This document shows positions 30,551 through 38,137 of a DNA stretch of 40,304 nt, in pieces. Origin of the DNA: an uncultured Alistipes sp. (GTDB taxonomy: Bacteria; Bacteroidota; Bacteroidia; Bacteroidales; Rikenellaceae). The notes beneath the pieces are model-generated. The model was given only the letters and a program-made list of their open reading frames with translations, made no database searches and had not been told where the DNA came from. The number at the start of each line of letters is the position of its first letter. The stretch's first letter is position 1. Both the position numbers and the translations under genes were made by a program. The DNA lies in NCBI GenBank assembly GCA_904502285.1, contig CAJGEC010000016.1:1-40304 (forward strand), given 5' to 3'.

Positions 30551-30616
30551 ATGCTCATTTACGCCTCAGTAAATTGCGCTTTTTCGGGCTTAGCGAGTGG
30601 CAATAAAAAGAATTAG
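30551..30616 (+). CDS. Possible 21-residue micro-protein in repeat copy B
   Basis: The frame starts MLIYASVNCA, is otherwise identical in protein to the copy A frame, and ends at the same place relative to the terminator stem. The three in-frame codon differences other than residue 2 are AAC/AAT, TGT/TGC and GGT/GGC, all silent. Coding status is uncertain. Confidence 0.25.
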   Translation: MLIYASVNCAFSGLASGNKKN

Positions 30617-30640
30617 GGCTGTCACGTCGAGTGACGGCCC
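30616..30640. terminator. Bidirectional hairpin terminator (in repeat copy B)
   Basis: The stem is identical to the one in copy A (GGGCTGTCAC with GTGACGGCCC). On the minus strand it is followed by TAATTCTTTTTATT, a good T-rich tail for the PagL-like gene that ends at 30682. On the plus strand it ends the lipoprotein transcript. Confidence 0.7.
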
Positions 30641-30681
30641 TTGTTGTATCTGTTAGAGTGGTTATCTATGTCCGTTATGGC

Positions 30682-31839
30682 TTAGAGTCGGATGCCGAGG
30701 CCGTACATCATATTGTGGGTGTACTGGTGGCTATTGAAGCGGTAGCCCACGTAGAGGAAGAGGCGTTGGGTGAGAAAGGCCTTGAGCGAAAATTGGGTGT
30801 AGATGCGACTCATATCGTAGCCTCGCTTGTTGAGGTTGAGGCCAAAACTGGCGCCAATAGTAAAGATAGGAGCCTTTATCTCGCCACGAACCGAGAGTCC
30901 TATCTCGGTCTGCTCCCAAAGCGTTGGACGACAGATGGTTGCTGTTTCTTTATCCTCAGACGTTATGGCGTAGAGATTAAGCGAACTATCGACTTGGATG
31001 TCGAGCGAGGCACCTAAGGCGAAGTGGTCGTTGAGGTGGTATTGTGGCTGAAAGTGCGCACCACCCAAGGGGAAGGCCTTGTCTGTGGAGTAGAAGTGTC
31101 CATCCTGAGTAAACCTGTCGGCTCGCCAGCCGCCATAGAGGATGATATCGTAGGTGAGGTGGTCTGCAAATGAACTCCCCTCAAGCTCCTCCGACGGAGA
31201 TATATAGCGTCTAATATCGACCTTTGTCGCATCCTCGTTGAAGTGGTAGGTAGCACCGAGCCTTAGGCCAAAGAGGTTGGCTCCGCTATTGGAAAAGTGC
31301 GTATCGGCATTGGAGAGGTGGGTGAAGTGGGGTGCTACGTAGAGTTCCCAACCCTTGGCGATGTGCCAACTAAGGGGGAGCGAGAGGCTTATAAATACAT
31401 TGCACTTGGAGTTCATAGCCTCGTTGGGTTGCCAGCCCCACGATGCACCTATGTTCCACTCATAACCCAGAGATAGGCGCTCAGTGAAGTCGGCAAGACG
31501 CGCTCCTTGGAGGATGTAGGCGACCAAGGGTGTGCCTGTGAAGTCGTTGTGGTAGAGGGTGTAAACCCCAAGGCCAAGACCCTGATATGTAGTGGGATAT
31601 CTCTTACTTTGTGGGTTGCTCTTAGGGAGCGAAAAGGCGTAGCGCACGTGGAACGAGAGGGCCGACTCAAGGGCGTCGCCATCGGTATAATCACCTCTGA
31701 GGGCGTAGTGCGAAATGGCGTTGTAGGCGGGGCGTAGTTCCGCGCTAAGGTGGTGGGGGATAGAGTCTTTAGGGGTAGCACATAACTGCACTACCCCCAA
31801 GATTAATAAGATGAGTGTGGCTACTGCTTTGCGAGCCAT
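30682..31839 (-). CDS. Acyloxyacyl hydrolase-like (PagL-type lipid A deacylase) outer-membrane protein
   Basis: With the start at 31839 the protein has 385 residues and a normal signal peptide (MARKAVATLILLILG to LCA). An ATG at 31863 would add eight residues and spoil the signal, so 31839 is preferred; both overlap the dehydrogenase gene. The central THLSNADTHFSNSGANLFG segment fits the PagL/acyloxyacyl hydrolase signature, with His174 and Ser176 in the H-x-S positions. Flanking amphipathic strands (LFGLRLGATYHF, GASFGLNL, LFLYVGYRF) fit a beta-barrel. PagL removes the 3-position acyl chain from lipid A in the outer membrane. The acidic third residue of the triad is not evident at the expected distance. 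Confidence 0.72.
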   Translation of the reverse strand: MARKAVATLILLILGVVQLCATPKDSIPHHLSAELRPAYNAISHYALRGDYTDGDALESALSFHVRYAFSLPKSNPQSKRYPTTYQGLGLGVYTLYHNDFTGTPLVAYILQGARLADFTERLSLGYEWNIGASWGWQPNEAMNSKCNVFISLSLPLSWHIAKGWELYVAPHFTHLSNADTHFSNSGANLFGLRLGATYHFNEDATKVDIRRYISPSEELEGSSFADHLTYDIILYGGWRADRFTQDGHFYSTDKAFPLGGAHFQPQYHLNDHFALGASLDIQVDSSLNLYAITSEDKETATICRPTLWEQTEIGLSVRGEIKAPIFTIGASFGLNLNKRGYDMSRIYTQFSLKAFLTQRLFLYVGYRFNSHQYTHNMMYGLGIRL

Positions 31840-32756
31840 ACACGGATATTCTCGGCTACGCACTCGATGAGTCTATCGATAGCCTCGGCTGCCGACCAGG
31901 CGTTGTGTGGCGAGGCCAACAGGCGATATCTATCCTTGATATCGTAGAGTGGCGAAGTGCGGAGTGGCTCTACGGAGAATACGTCGAGGGCCGCTGCCGA
32001 AACATAACCCTTGTCGAGAGCTTCGGCCAAGGCGCTCTCGTCGATGATGCCACCGCGTGCCACGTTGATAATTATTGAGGTAGGCTTCATACGCTTCAAC
32101 TCCTCGATGCCGATAAGGCCACGTGTGCGCTCGTTGAGAGGTGAGTGTACAGATACGATGTCGCTCCACTCCAACAACTCGTTGAGCTCCATTGCTGGGT
32201 ACTCCTCCTGACGCTTAGCACCTGAGGTCGAGTAGTAGCGCACATCGCAACCAAAGGCTGAGGCTAAGCGTGCCACCTCGCGACCAATATTTCCGAGGCC
32301 GACGATACCCCAGCGCTTGCCTCGAATCTCGAAGGTAAAGCGGTCGTAGCAGAAGGCGCGGTCGGCCTTCGAGTAGCGACCATCGTGGAAGTACTCGTCG
32401 AAATAGACGACATTACGAGCCAAGGCTAAGGCCGAAGCGAGGGTGGTCTCGGCTACCGAAGTGGTGGAGTAGCCCACGGCATTGCGTACCTCGATACCCA
32501 ACTCCTTAGCACTCTCCAAATCGACATTGTTCATACCCGTTGCTGCAACGCAAATAAGCTTAAGGTCAGGGAGTTGGCGCATTGCGTCACCATCGATAAG
32601 CACCTTGTTTGTGATGGCTACATCGGCACCCTTAAGGCGCTCTACGACCTGCTCTTTAGTTGTGTTTTCATAGGCGGTGTACTCGCCCAACGAGGTGATA
32701 GAATCGAGGCTTCGGCCAGCGATGCTATACTCGTCCAAAAAGACTATTTTCTTCAT
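31821..32756 (-). CDS. D-2-hydroxyacid dehydrogenase (NAD-dependent)
   Basis: The 311-residue protein has the two-domain fold of the D-isomer 2-hydroxyacid dehydrogenases. The Rossmann motif is WGIVGLGNIGREVA, and the catalytic Arg-Glu-His are found in NVARGGIIDE, LDVFSVEPL and LASPHNAW. The N-terminal KLICVAATGMNNVD and VRNAVGYSTTSVAE segments are characteristic of glycerate/hydroxypyruvate-type enzymes. The reaction is reversible reduction of a 2-keto acid with NADH; glycerate or a similar short acid is the likely substrate. It follows tcdA by 2 bases and overlaps the PagL-like gene by 19. Confidence 0.88.
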   Translation of the reverse strand: MKKIVFLDEYSIAGRSLDSITSLGEYTAYENTTKEQVVERLKGADVAITNKVLIDGDAMRQLPDLKLICVAATGMNNVDLESAKELGIEVRNAVGYSTTSVAETTLASALALARNVVYFDEYFHDGRYSKADRAFCYDRFTFEIRGKRWGIVGLGNIGREVARLASAFGCDVRYYSTSGAKRQEEYPAMELNELLEWSDIVSVHSPLNERTRGLIGIEELKRMKPTSIIINVARGGIIDESALAEALDKGYVSAAALDVFSVEPLRTSPLYDIKDRYRLLASPHNAWSAAEAIDRLIECVAENIRVWLAKQ

Positions 32757-32758
32757 AT

Positions 32759-33499
32759 CTATTCAGTTTTAGTTTCGTTCTTAAATTCTCCAATTAAGTC
32801 GCGGATGACCACCGAGGCACAGCCGATGCCGAAGAGGGCAGGGATATAAGATATAGTGCCTACGTTCGACTTTTTGTTCTGCTCCTCGCATAGAATCATA
32901 GCACCCTCGCGCACGGGCTCAGGCGAAAATACCGCCCAAAAACCTCGCTTAATGCCTATCTTATGTAGGCGTTTGCGGAGCATATGTGCCAATGGACAGT
33001 GGTGTGTTTTGGCGATATCCTTAATCTCCATAAGCGTAGGGTCGGTCTTTGCGCCAGCCCCCATAGAGCTAACCAACGGAATAGCTCTGTCGAGCGCCCC
33101 CTTTATGAGTGCCAACTTCGGTGAGAGGGTGTCGATGGCATCCACCACATAGTCGAACTTGTCGCTATCGAGGAGTGCGTCGGTTTCGTCATCCTTGATG
33201 AAGCGGTTTACGATGGTGAGTTCCAGGTCGGGGTTTATATCCTTAAGTCGCTCGGCCAAAATCTCGCACTTCTGGCGACCTATGGTTGAGTGGAGTGCCA
33301 CGAGCTGTCGGTTGATGTTACTCTCCGAGACCTTGTCCGCATCGGCAATCGTCATCCTTCCAACGCCACTGCGCACAATCATCTCGGCAGCGTAAGCTCC
33401 TACGCCACCCACACCAACCACCAATACGTTAGCCCCTCGAAGTTGCTCTAATTTCTCCGTGCCGAGTAGTAGCTCGGTTCGCTCTAACCATCCGTTCAT
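32759..33499 (-). CDS. tcdA: tRNA threonylcarbamoyladenosine dehydratase TcdA
   Basis: The 246-residue protein is an E1-like adenylating enzyme with the nucleotide motif VVGVGGVGAYAAEMIVRSG (residues 27-45), then TIADADKVSESNINRQ and the DAIDTLSPKLALI segment. The RLHKIGIKRGFWAVFSPEP stretch is typical of TcdA (CsdL/YgdL). TcdA uses ATP to cyclise t6A at position 37 of ANN-decoding tRNAs to ct6A. No catalytic UBL-conjugating cysteine domain is attached. It overlaps the hydrolase stop by one base (TAATG), so the two genes are translationally coupled. Confidence 0.92.
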   Translation of the reverse strand: MNGWLERTELLLGTEKLEQLRGANVLVVGVGGVGAYAAEMIVRSGVGRMTIADADKVSESNINRQLVALHSTIGRQKCEILAERLKDINPDLELTIVNRFIKDDETDALLDSDKFDYVVDAIDTLSPKLALIKGALDRAIPLVSSMGAGAKTDPTLMEIKDIAKTHHCPLAHMLRKRLHKIGIKRGFWAVFSPEPVREGAMILCEEQNKKSNVGTISYIPALFGIGCASVVIRDLIGEFKNETKTE

Positions 33500-34095
33500 T
33501 AGCCTAATAATGGGTCTTTATCGAAAAGAGTTTTGTAGTTATTCTCTATATGGTCAAGGAGCGTATTGACGCTTATGTTGCGTAGTTTTGCAACCTCCAT
33601 ATACACCTCCTCAATGCTTTCGCTTGGAGCCTCGTCGGTCTCGCAAAATAGTTTGCTAATATCCATAGAGACAATCACTTGGCGAGTCTTGGGTGAGCGT
33701 AGAGAGCGCTGTCCAATGGAGAGGTAGTATCCTCGCTTTAGTAGCGTCTCTGCCAACTGTAACGACCCTATGAAGTTGTGAAAAACAACTCCTCGGAGCA
33801 TAGGGTATCGACCCAAAATCCGAAGGATGTCGTCTATTGCCTTCACGTTGTGAATGACTACCGGTTTGTCCCATTCGATAGCAGCTTTTAAATGTTGCTC
33901 AAAGAGCTGTTGCTGTATGGTGTGGTCTGTAGGACATTGATAGTCAAGGCCTGTCTCGCCCACTATGTCGCACTCCTCGAAGTTAGGCATCGTAATATCC
34001 CTCTCTGCGTTCCAGGGGTGTATGCCTGCCATACGCGGAGAGATGATATCGGGGTGCGGATGGTGGGTGTGTATGTCGATAAGTCGTCTCATCAC
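33499..34095 (-). CDS. TatD family metal-dependent hydrolase (short form)
   Basis: The 198-residue protein has the TatD metal ligands: IDIHTHH (His9, His11), VGETGLDY, VVIHNVKA, VVFHNFIG and FCETDEAP. TatD proteins are metal-dependent DNases or hydrolases. This one is about 60 residues shorter than usual (about 255), with compact loops between ligand-bearing strands but no missing ligand. The second codon is also ATG, so the start could be 3 bases later. It is the first gene of a four-gene operon with a good promoter at 34112-34143. Confidence 0.87.
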   Translation of the reverse strand: MMRRLIDIHTHHPHPDIISPRMAGIHPWNAERDITMPNFEECDIVGETGLDYQCPTDHTIQQQLFEQHLKAAIEWDKPVVIHNVKAIDDILRILGRYPMLRGVVFHNFIGSLQLAETLLKRGYYLSIGQRSLRSPKTRQVIVSMDISKLFCETDEAPSESIEEVYMEVAKLRNISVNTLLDHIENNYKTLFDKDPLLG

Positions 34096-34111
34096 ATCTC
34101 GCTTTCTGAGA

Positions 34112-34143
34112 CAAAATTAATAAATTATTGTCGAAAACCCAAA
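34112..34143 (-). promoter_or_regulatory. Promoter of the TatD-TcdA-dehydrogenase-PagL operon
   Basis: On the minus strand TTTG (34140-34143), a 20-base spacer and TAATTTTG (34112-34119) match the consensus. It is divergent from the nqr promoter, whose -33 box lies only 17 bases away. Confidence 0.7.
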
Positions 34144-34159
34144 TAACCGTTATAATTCG

Positions 34160-34190
34160 TTGTCTGTTTGGAAAAAAAGTAGTATCTTCG
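34160..34190 (+). promoter_or_regulatory. Promoter of the nqrABCDEF operon
   Basis: TTG (34160-34162), a 20-base spacer and TATCTTCG (34183-34190) match the -33/-7 pair, with one change (C for T) in the -7 box. The leader to the nqrA ATG is about 90 bases and A/T-rich. Confidence 0.6.
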
Positions 34191-34208
34191 TGCGCATTTT
34201 AATTTTAA

Positions 34209-34223
34209 ATCGGTATCACCGAT
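34209..34223 (+). other. Small perfect hairpin in the nqr leader
   Basis: ATCGGT-atc-ACCGAT is a perfect 6-bp inverted repeat with a 3-base loop, starting about 12 bases after the predicted transcription start. It could stabilise the 5' end or be a repressor site; there is no direct evidence. Confidence 0.4.
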
Positions 34224-34285
34224 AATTCAAAAGGCAACAAACATAAACAATAAAACTATTTATATTAATCTAACAAACAGTTTTT

Positions 34286-35620
34286 ATGTCGAAAAACATT
34301 AAATTATGTAAAGGTCTCGACATCAAGTTGGCTGGTAAGGCAGAGGCAGTCGTGGAGAATGCTCCTATGGCTAAGTCTTACGCTGTAAGTCCGCTTGATT
34401 ATGAGAACGTCACACCTAAGCTGTTGGTTAAGGTCGGCGATAAGGTAGAGGTCGGCACTGCGTTGTTCTTCGATAAGAAGGACCCACGTATCCTCTTTAC
34501 TTCGCCCGTTAGCGGTGTTGTTTCAGCCATCAACCGTGGCGAGAAGCGCAAGTTGCTCAACGTGGCAGTAGAGCCAGATCAGACACAGGTGGTGAAGGAG
34601 CTTAAGGTAGTTGATGCCAAGGCTGACCGTTCTGCTATTGTCGAGATGCTTCTTGAGTCGGGTCTCTGGACTCGTATCGTAGAGCGTCCTTATGGTGTTA
34701 TCGCTAACCCAGACGCTGAGCCTAAGGCAATCTTCGTTTCTGCCTTCGATTCAGCACCATTGGCACCAGACTACAACTTCGTTCTCCAGAACGATAAGGC
34801 TACCGTAGAGGCTGGTTTGGCTCTCTTGGCACGTCTTACCAATGGCAAGGTACACCTCTCTGCTCGCAAGGGTGACGAGGGTTATATGTCTGAGGTTAAG
34901 GGCGTGGAGTACCACACCTTCTCAGGTAAGCACCCTGTTGGTAACGTAGGTGTTCAGATCCACCACATCGACCGCATTGCTAAGGGCGATGTAGTTTGGA
35001 CTGTAAACATCCAGGACGTAGCACTTATTGGTCGCTTCGTTACTACAGGTAAGCTCGATATGACTAAGGTTATCGCCGTAGCAGGTAGCGAGGCGAAGAA
35101 GCCTTGCTACAAGCGCATCATCGCTGGTGCTGCGGTAGAGTCTATCGTAGGTAAGGTAGATGCTAAGGTGCGTATTATCTCTGGTGATGTTTTGACTGGT
35201 GTTAAGACTGCACACGACGGCTATATCTCTGCTGGCGCAAATATGTTGAGCCTCATCCCTGAGGGCGATGTATATGAGTTGCTCGGCTGGGCTATGCCAC
35301 GCTTCCACCGCTTCTCAGTATCTCGTGCTTACTTCTCTTGGCTCTGCCCAAAGAAGGAGTACAAACTCGATACTAACCTCAATGGTGGTGAGCGTCCATT
35401 CGTGGTAACAGGTCTCTATGAGAACTACTTGCCAATGGATGTTTATGTAGCATATCTGTTGAAGGCTATCCTCGTTAAGGATCTCGATAAGATGGAGAAC
35501 CTTGGTATCTATGAGGTGTTGCCAGAGGATTTGGCACTCTGCGAGTTCGTCGATCCATCGAAGATCGAGATGCAGCAGATTGTGCGTGATGGTATTAACC
35601 TAATGATTAAGGAGAGCTAA
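34286..35620 (+). CDS. nqrA: Na+-translocating NADH:quinone reductase subunit A
   Basis: The 444-residue protein matches NqrA along its length: the KLCKGLDIKLAGKAE start, SPVSGVVSAINRGEKRK (biotin/lipoyl-like barrel), FHTFSGKHPVGNVGVQIHHIDRI-type segment and the RFHRFSVSRAYFSWLCP C-terminal region. NqrA is the cytoplasmic subunit at the quinone site of the Nqr complex, which pumps sodium while passing electrons from NADH to menaquinone/ubiquinone. First gene of the operon; nqrB starts 3 bases after its stop. Codon choice is strongly biased to GGT, CCA and AAG, as expected for high expression. Confidence 0.96.
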   Translation: MSKNIKLCKGLDIKLAGKAEAVVENAPMAKSYAVSPLDYENVTPKLLVKVGDKVEVGTALFFDKKDPRILFTSPVSGVVSAINRGEKRKLLNVAVEPDQTQVVKELKVVDAKADRSAIVEMLLESGLWTRIVERPYGVIANPDAEPKAIFVSAFDSAPLAPDYNFVLQNDKATVEAGLALLARLTNGKVHLSARKGDEGYMSEVKGVEYHTFSGKHPVGNVGVQIHHIDRIAKGDVVWTVNIQDVALIGRFVTTGKLDMTKVIAVAGSEAKKPCYKRIIAGAAVESIVGKVDAKVRIISGDVLTGVKTAHDGYISAGANMLSLIPEGDVYELLGWAMPRFHRFSVSRAYFSWLCPKKEYKLDTNLNGGERPFVVTGLYENYLPMDVYVAYLLKAILVKDLDKMENLGIYEVLPEDLALCEFVDPSKIEMQQIVRDGINLMIKES

Positions 35621-35623
35621 GGT

Positions 35624-36730
35624 ATGGGATTGCGTAATTTAGTAGATAAGATTAAGCCTACCTTCTCTGAGGGCGGCAAGCTCAGTTTCTTGCACTCTAC
35701 ATTCGAGGGCTTCGAAACATTCCTTTTTGTTCCTAACACTACCACCTCTAAGGGTGCGCACATTCGCGACTGTAACGATATCAAGCGTGTGATGATCGTT
35801 GTGGTTGTAGCGTTGTTGCCAGCCTTGTTGTTCGGTATGTACAACATCGGTTACCAGGCAGGCATCGAGGGTATCTTGCCAGCGTTCTGGTTTGGTTTCT
35901 TGAAGATGTTGCCTATGATTATCGTATCTTACGTTACTGGTCTTGCAATTGAGTTTGCATTTGCTCAGAAGCGTAAGCACGAGATTAACGAGGGTTTCCT
36001 TGTATCTGGTTTGCTTATCCCTATGGTAATGCCTATCTCGGTGCCATTGTGGATCGTAGCACTCTCAACTGCATTCGCCGTAATTATCGGTAAGGAGGTA
36101 TTTGGTGGTACAGGTATGAACGTCTTCAACCCAGCGTTGTTGGCACGTGCCTTCGCCTTCTTCGCCTACACTCCACAGATGTCTGGTGAGGCTGTATGGT
36201 ATGCTGCTGATGGTAAGACAGGTGCAACTGCTTTGGAGCAGCTCTCAACTACAGGCGGTATGGAGTGGAGCGCTATGGATGCCTTCATCGGTTTGATCCC
36301 AGGTTCTGTGGGTGAGACCTCTACATTGGCTATCCTCATTGGTGCTGCTATCTTGCTCTTTACAGGTGTTGCCTCTTGGCGCATTATGTTGTCTGTATTT
36401 GTTGGTGGTTTGGCCTTCGGTTACTTGTTCGACGTAGTTGGCTTGACCGAGTTCCCAGCATACTACCACTTGTTGGTAGGTGGTTTCGCGTTCGGTGCAG
36501 TATTTATGGCTACCGACCCTGTTACCTCTGCACAGACTAACGCAGGTAAGTGGATTTACGGTTTGATGGTTGGTGCTTTGGCAGTACTTATCCGTGTAGT
36601 AAACCCAGCATATCCAGAGGGTATGATGCTCTCAATCCTCTTTATGAATGCGTTGGCTCCACTCATCGACTACTTCGTTGTTGAGCGCAACATCGCACGT
36701 CGTAAGAAGTTGATTAAGAATGTTAAATAA
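35624..36730 (+). CDS. nqrB: Na+-translocating NADH:quinone reductase subunit B
   Basis: The 368-residue integral membrane protein has about nine to ten hydrophobic helices. The covalently bound FMN is expected on Thr202 in the TGAT sequence (KTGATALEQL), which corresponds to the S/T-G-A-T motif of other NqrB proteins. FGGTGMNVFNPALLARAF and FMATDPVTSAQTNAGKWIYG are also typical of the NqrB/RnfD family. NqrB carries electrons and takes part in sodium translocation. Position in the operon and the neighbours confirm the call. Confidence 0.96.
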   Translation: MGLRNLVDKIKPTFSEGGKLSFLHSTFEGFETFLFVPNTTTSKGAHIRDCNDIKRVMIVVVVALLPALLFGMYNIGYQAGIEGILPAFWFGFLKMLPMIIVSYVTGLAIEFAFAQKRKHEINEGFLVSGLLIPMVMPISVPLWIVALSTAFAVIIGKEVFGGTGMNVFNPALLARAFAFFAYTPQMSGEAVWYAADGKTGATALEQLSTTGGMEWSAMDAFIGLIPGSVGETSTLAILIGAAILLFTGVASWRIMLSVFVGGLAFGYLFDVVGLTEFPAYYHLLVGGFAFGAVFMATDPVTSAQTNAGKWIYGLMVGALAVLIRVVNPAYPEGMMLSILFMNALAPLIDYFVVERNIARRKKLIKNVK

Positions 36731-36740
36731 GCGAGGAACT

Positions 36741-37520
36741 ATGGCAATTAATAAGAATTCTAATCTTTATATTATCACCTATACCGTTGTTATGGTGGTA
36801 ATCGTTGGTGCCTTGCTCGCATTCTTGGCTACCTCTCTTAAGGGTAAGCAGGATGCAAATGTGCTTAACGAGCAGAAGGTATCTATTATGAGAGCCTTTG
36901 GCGAGGCAGAGGCTAACTTCGACGAGGTTGTAACCATCGGTCGTTTGACTGCTGGTGAGTTCACTGAGGTCGTAGATGAGGCTGTCGTTGCCGAGGTCTT
37001 CGATATGCTTGGCAACCGTAAGGCGTTGTCTGAGGCTGAGGATAACCTCCCAATCTTCAAGATGGAGAAGGATGGTGCTACCAAGTTCGTATTGCCTATC
37101 GTAGGTAAGGGTCTTTGGGGCGACATCTGGGGTTATGTATCTTTGTTGCAGACCGCAGACAATGTTGAGATCACTGGTATCGTTATGGACCACGCTGGCG
37201 AGACTCCAGGTCTTGGTGCTGAGATCGCTACCGATAAGGTTCAGAAGGCATTCGAGGGCAAGAAGCTCTACAATGCTGAGGGCGACTTCGCAGTACGTAT
37301 GCAGAAGGGTGGCGCTCAGAACGAGCATCAGGTAGATGCTATCACTGGTGGTACAAAGACTTGTGATGGTGTAAACGCTATGTTGGCAACCTCTATTGGC
37401 AAGTATGAGTCATTCTTGCGTGCTACTGAGACTGCTGCTGAGGCAGACGTTCAGGAGTGCGAGTGTGGCGAGTGCTCAGAGGAGGCTATTGTTGAACCTA
37501 TTAATGTTGAGGAGGAGTAA
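36741..37520 (+). CDS. nqrC: Na+-translocating NADH:quinone reductase subunit C, with Cys-rich tail
   Basis: The ATG at 36741 follows GAGGA and gives a 259-residue protein; an in-frame ATG at 36720 would overlap nqrB by 11 bases and is less likely. A single transmembrane helix (residues 9-31) anchors a periplasmic FMN domain. The covalent FMN site should be Thr205 in ITGGTKTCDG (S/T-G-A/G-T motif). GLWGDIWGYVSL, HAGETPGLGAEI and VRMQKGGAQNEHQVDAI are typical of NqrC. The last 26 residues form an acidic tail containing Cys240, Cys242 and Cys245 (CECGEC), which I do not know from the standard family. Confidence 0.93.
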   Translation: MAINKNSNLYIITYTVVMVVIVGALLAFLATSLKGKQDANVLNEQKVSIMRAFGEAEANFDEVVTIGRLTAGEFTEVVDEAVVAEVFDMLGNRKALSEAEDNLPIFKMEKDGATKFVLPIVGKGLWGDIWGYVSLLQTADNVEITGIVMDHAGETPGLGAEIATDKVQKAFEGKKLYNAEGDFAVRMQKGGAQNEHQVDAITGGTKTCDGVNAMLATSIGKYESFLRATETAAEADVQECECGECSEEAIVEPINVEEE

Positions 37521-37523
37521 ACT

Positions 37524-38126
37524 ATGAAACTAAGCAAGAATTTTACTAATCCTTTGGCAGCGAACAACCCAGTTATCGTTCAGATTTTGGGTATCTGTTC
37601 AGCGTTGGCCGTAACAGTTAAGTTGGAGCCTGCCTTCGTTATGGGTCTCTCTGTAACTTTCGTATGTGCATTCTCTAACCTTATTATGTCGTTGTTGCGT
37701 AATGGTGTTCCATCACGTATCCGTATCATCGTGCAGTTGGTTGTCATTGCAACCTTGGTAATCGTCGTAGACCAGTTCCTACGCGCGTATATGTATGATG
37801 TATCTAAGCAGTTGTCTGTTTACGTAGGTCTTATCATTACGAACTGTATCGTTATGGGTCGTGTTGAGGCCTTTGCGTTGGGTAACAAGCCTTGGGATGC
37901 CTTTGTTGATGGTGTTGCTAACGGTTTGGGCTATGCCTTTATCTTGGTGTTGGTAGCCTTCTTCCGTGAGTTGTTCGGCTCAGGTACACTCTTCGGCTTC
38001 GATGTTATTGCACGCTTCGGCTATGTAAACAACTCGTTGATGCTCTTCCCTCCGATGGCACTTATCATCGTGGGTGTTATCATCTGGGTTCATCGCTCTA
38101 TTAATAAGGATTTACAGGAAAAATAG
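37524..38126 (+). CDS. nqrD: Na+-translocating NADH:quinone reductase subunit D
   Basis: The 200-residue protein has six hydrophobic helices and matches the NqrD/RnfE family: FTNPLAANNPVIVQILGICSALAVT at the N-terminus, LIITNCIVMGRVEAFALGNKPWDAFVDG in the middle and FRELFGSGTLFGF. The Cys in ITNCIVMGR is the conserved residue thought to coordinate an Fe-S centre between NqrD and NqrE in the membrane. It begins 3 bases after nqrC and ends 11 bases before nqrE. Confidence 0.96.
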   Translation: MKLSKNFTNPLAANNPVIVQILGICSALAVTVKLEPAFVMGLSVTFVCAFSNLIMSLLRNGVPSRIRIIVQLVVIATLVIVVDQFLRAYMYDVSKQLSVYVGLIITNCIVMGRVEAFALGNKPWDAFVDGVANGLGYAFILVLVAFFRELFGSGTLFGFDVIARFGYVNNSLMLFPPMALIIVGVIIWVHRSINKDLQEK

Positions 38127-38137
38127 GAGGGTAGCGT

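Larger units (their letters stand above)
30527..30647. repeat. 121-bp direct repeat element, copy B
   Basis: This is the second copy of the element at 29798-29918, 116 of 121 positions identical. Here it lies between the convergent lipoprotein gene and the PagL-like gene, so its terminator stem probably serves both. Confidence 0.9.

Noticed and set aside
25193..30647. CRISPR array from the direct repeats
   Set aside because: There are only two copies of each repeat, they are 121 and 260 bp long, and no cas gene is present.
31840..31863. Upstream ATG of the PagL-like gene
   Set aside because: It would place eight polar residues before a standard signal peptide and enlarge the overlap with the dehydrogenase gene; it cannot be fully excluded.
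36720..36740. Upstream ATG as the nqrC start
   Set aside because: It would overlap nqrB and add seven non-conserved residues; the ATG at 36741 has GAGGA just before it and begins the normal NqrC N-terminus.
36723..37328. 201-codon antisense frame opposite nqrC
   Set aside because: nqrC is confidently coding; the frame has low-complexity Leu/Ser content as expected for an antisense shadow.
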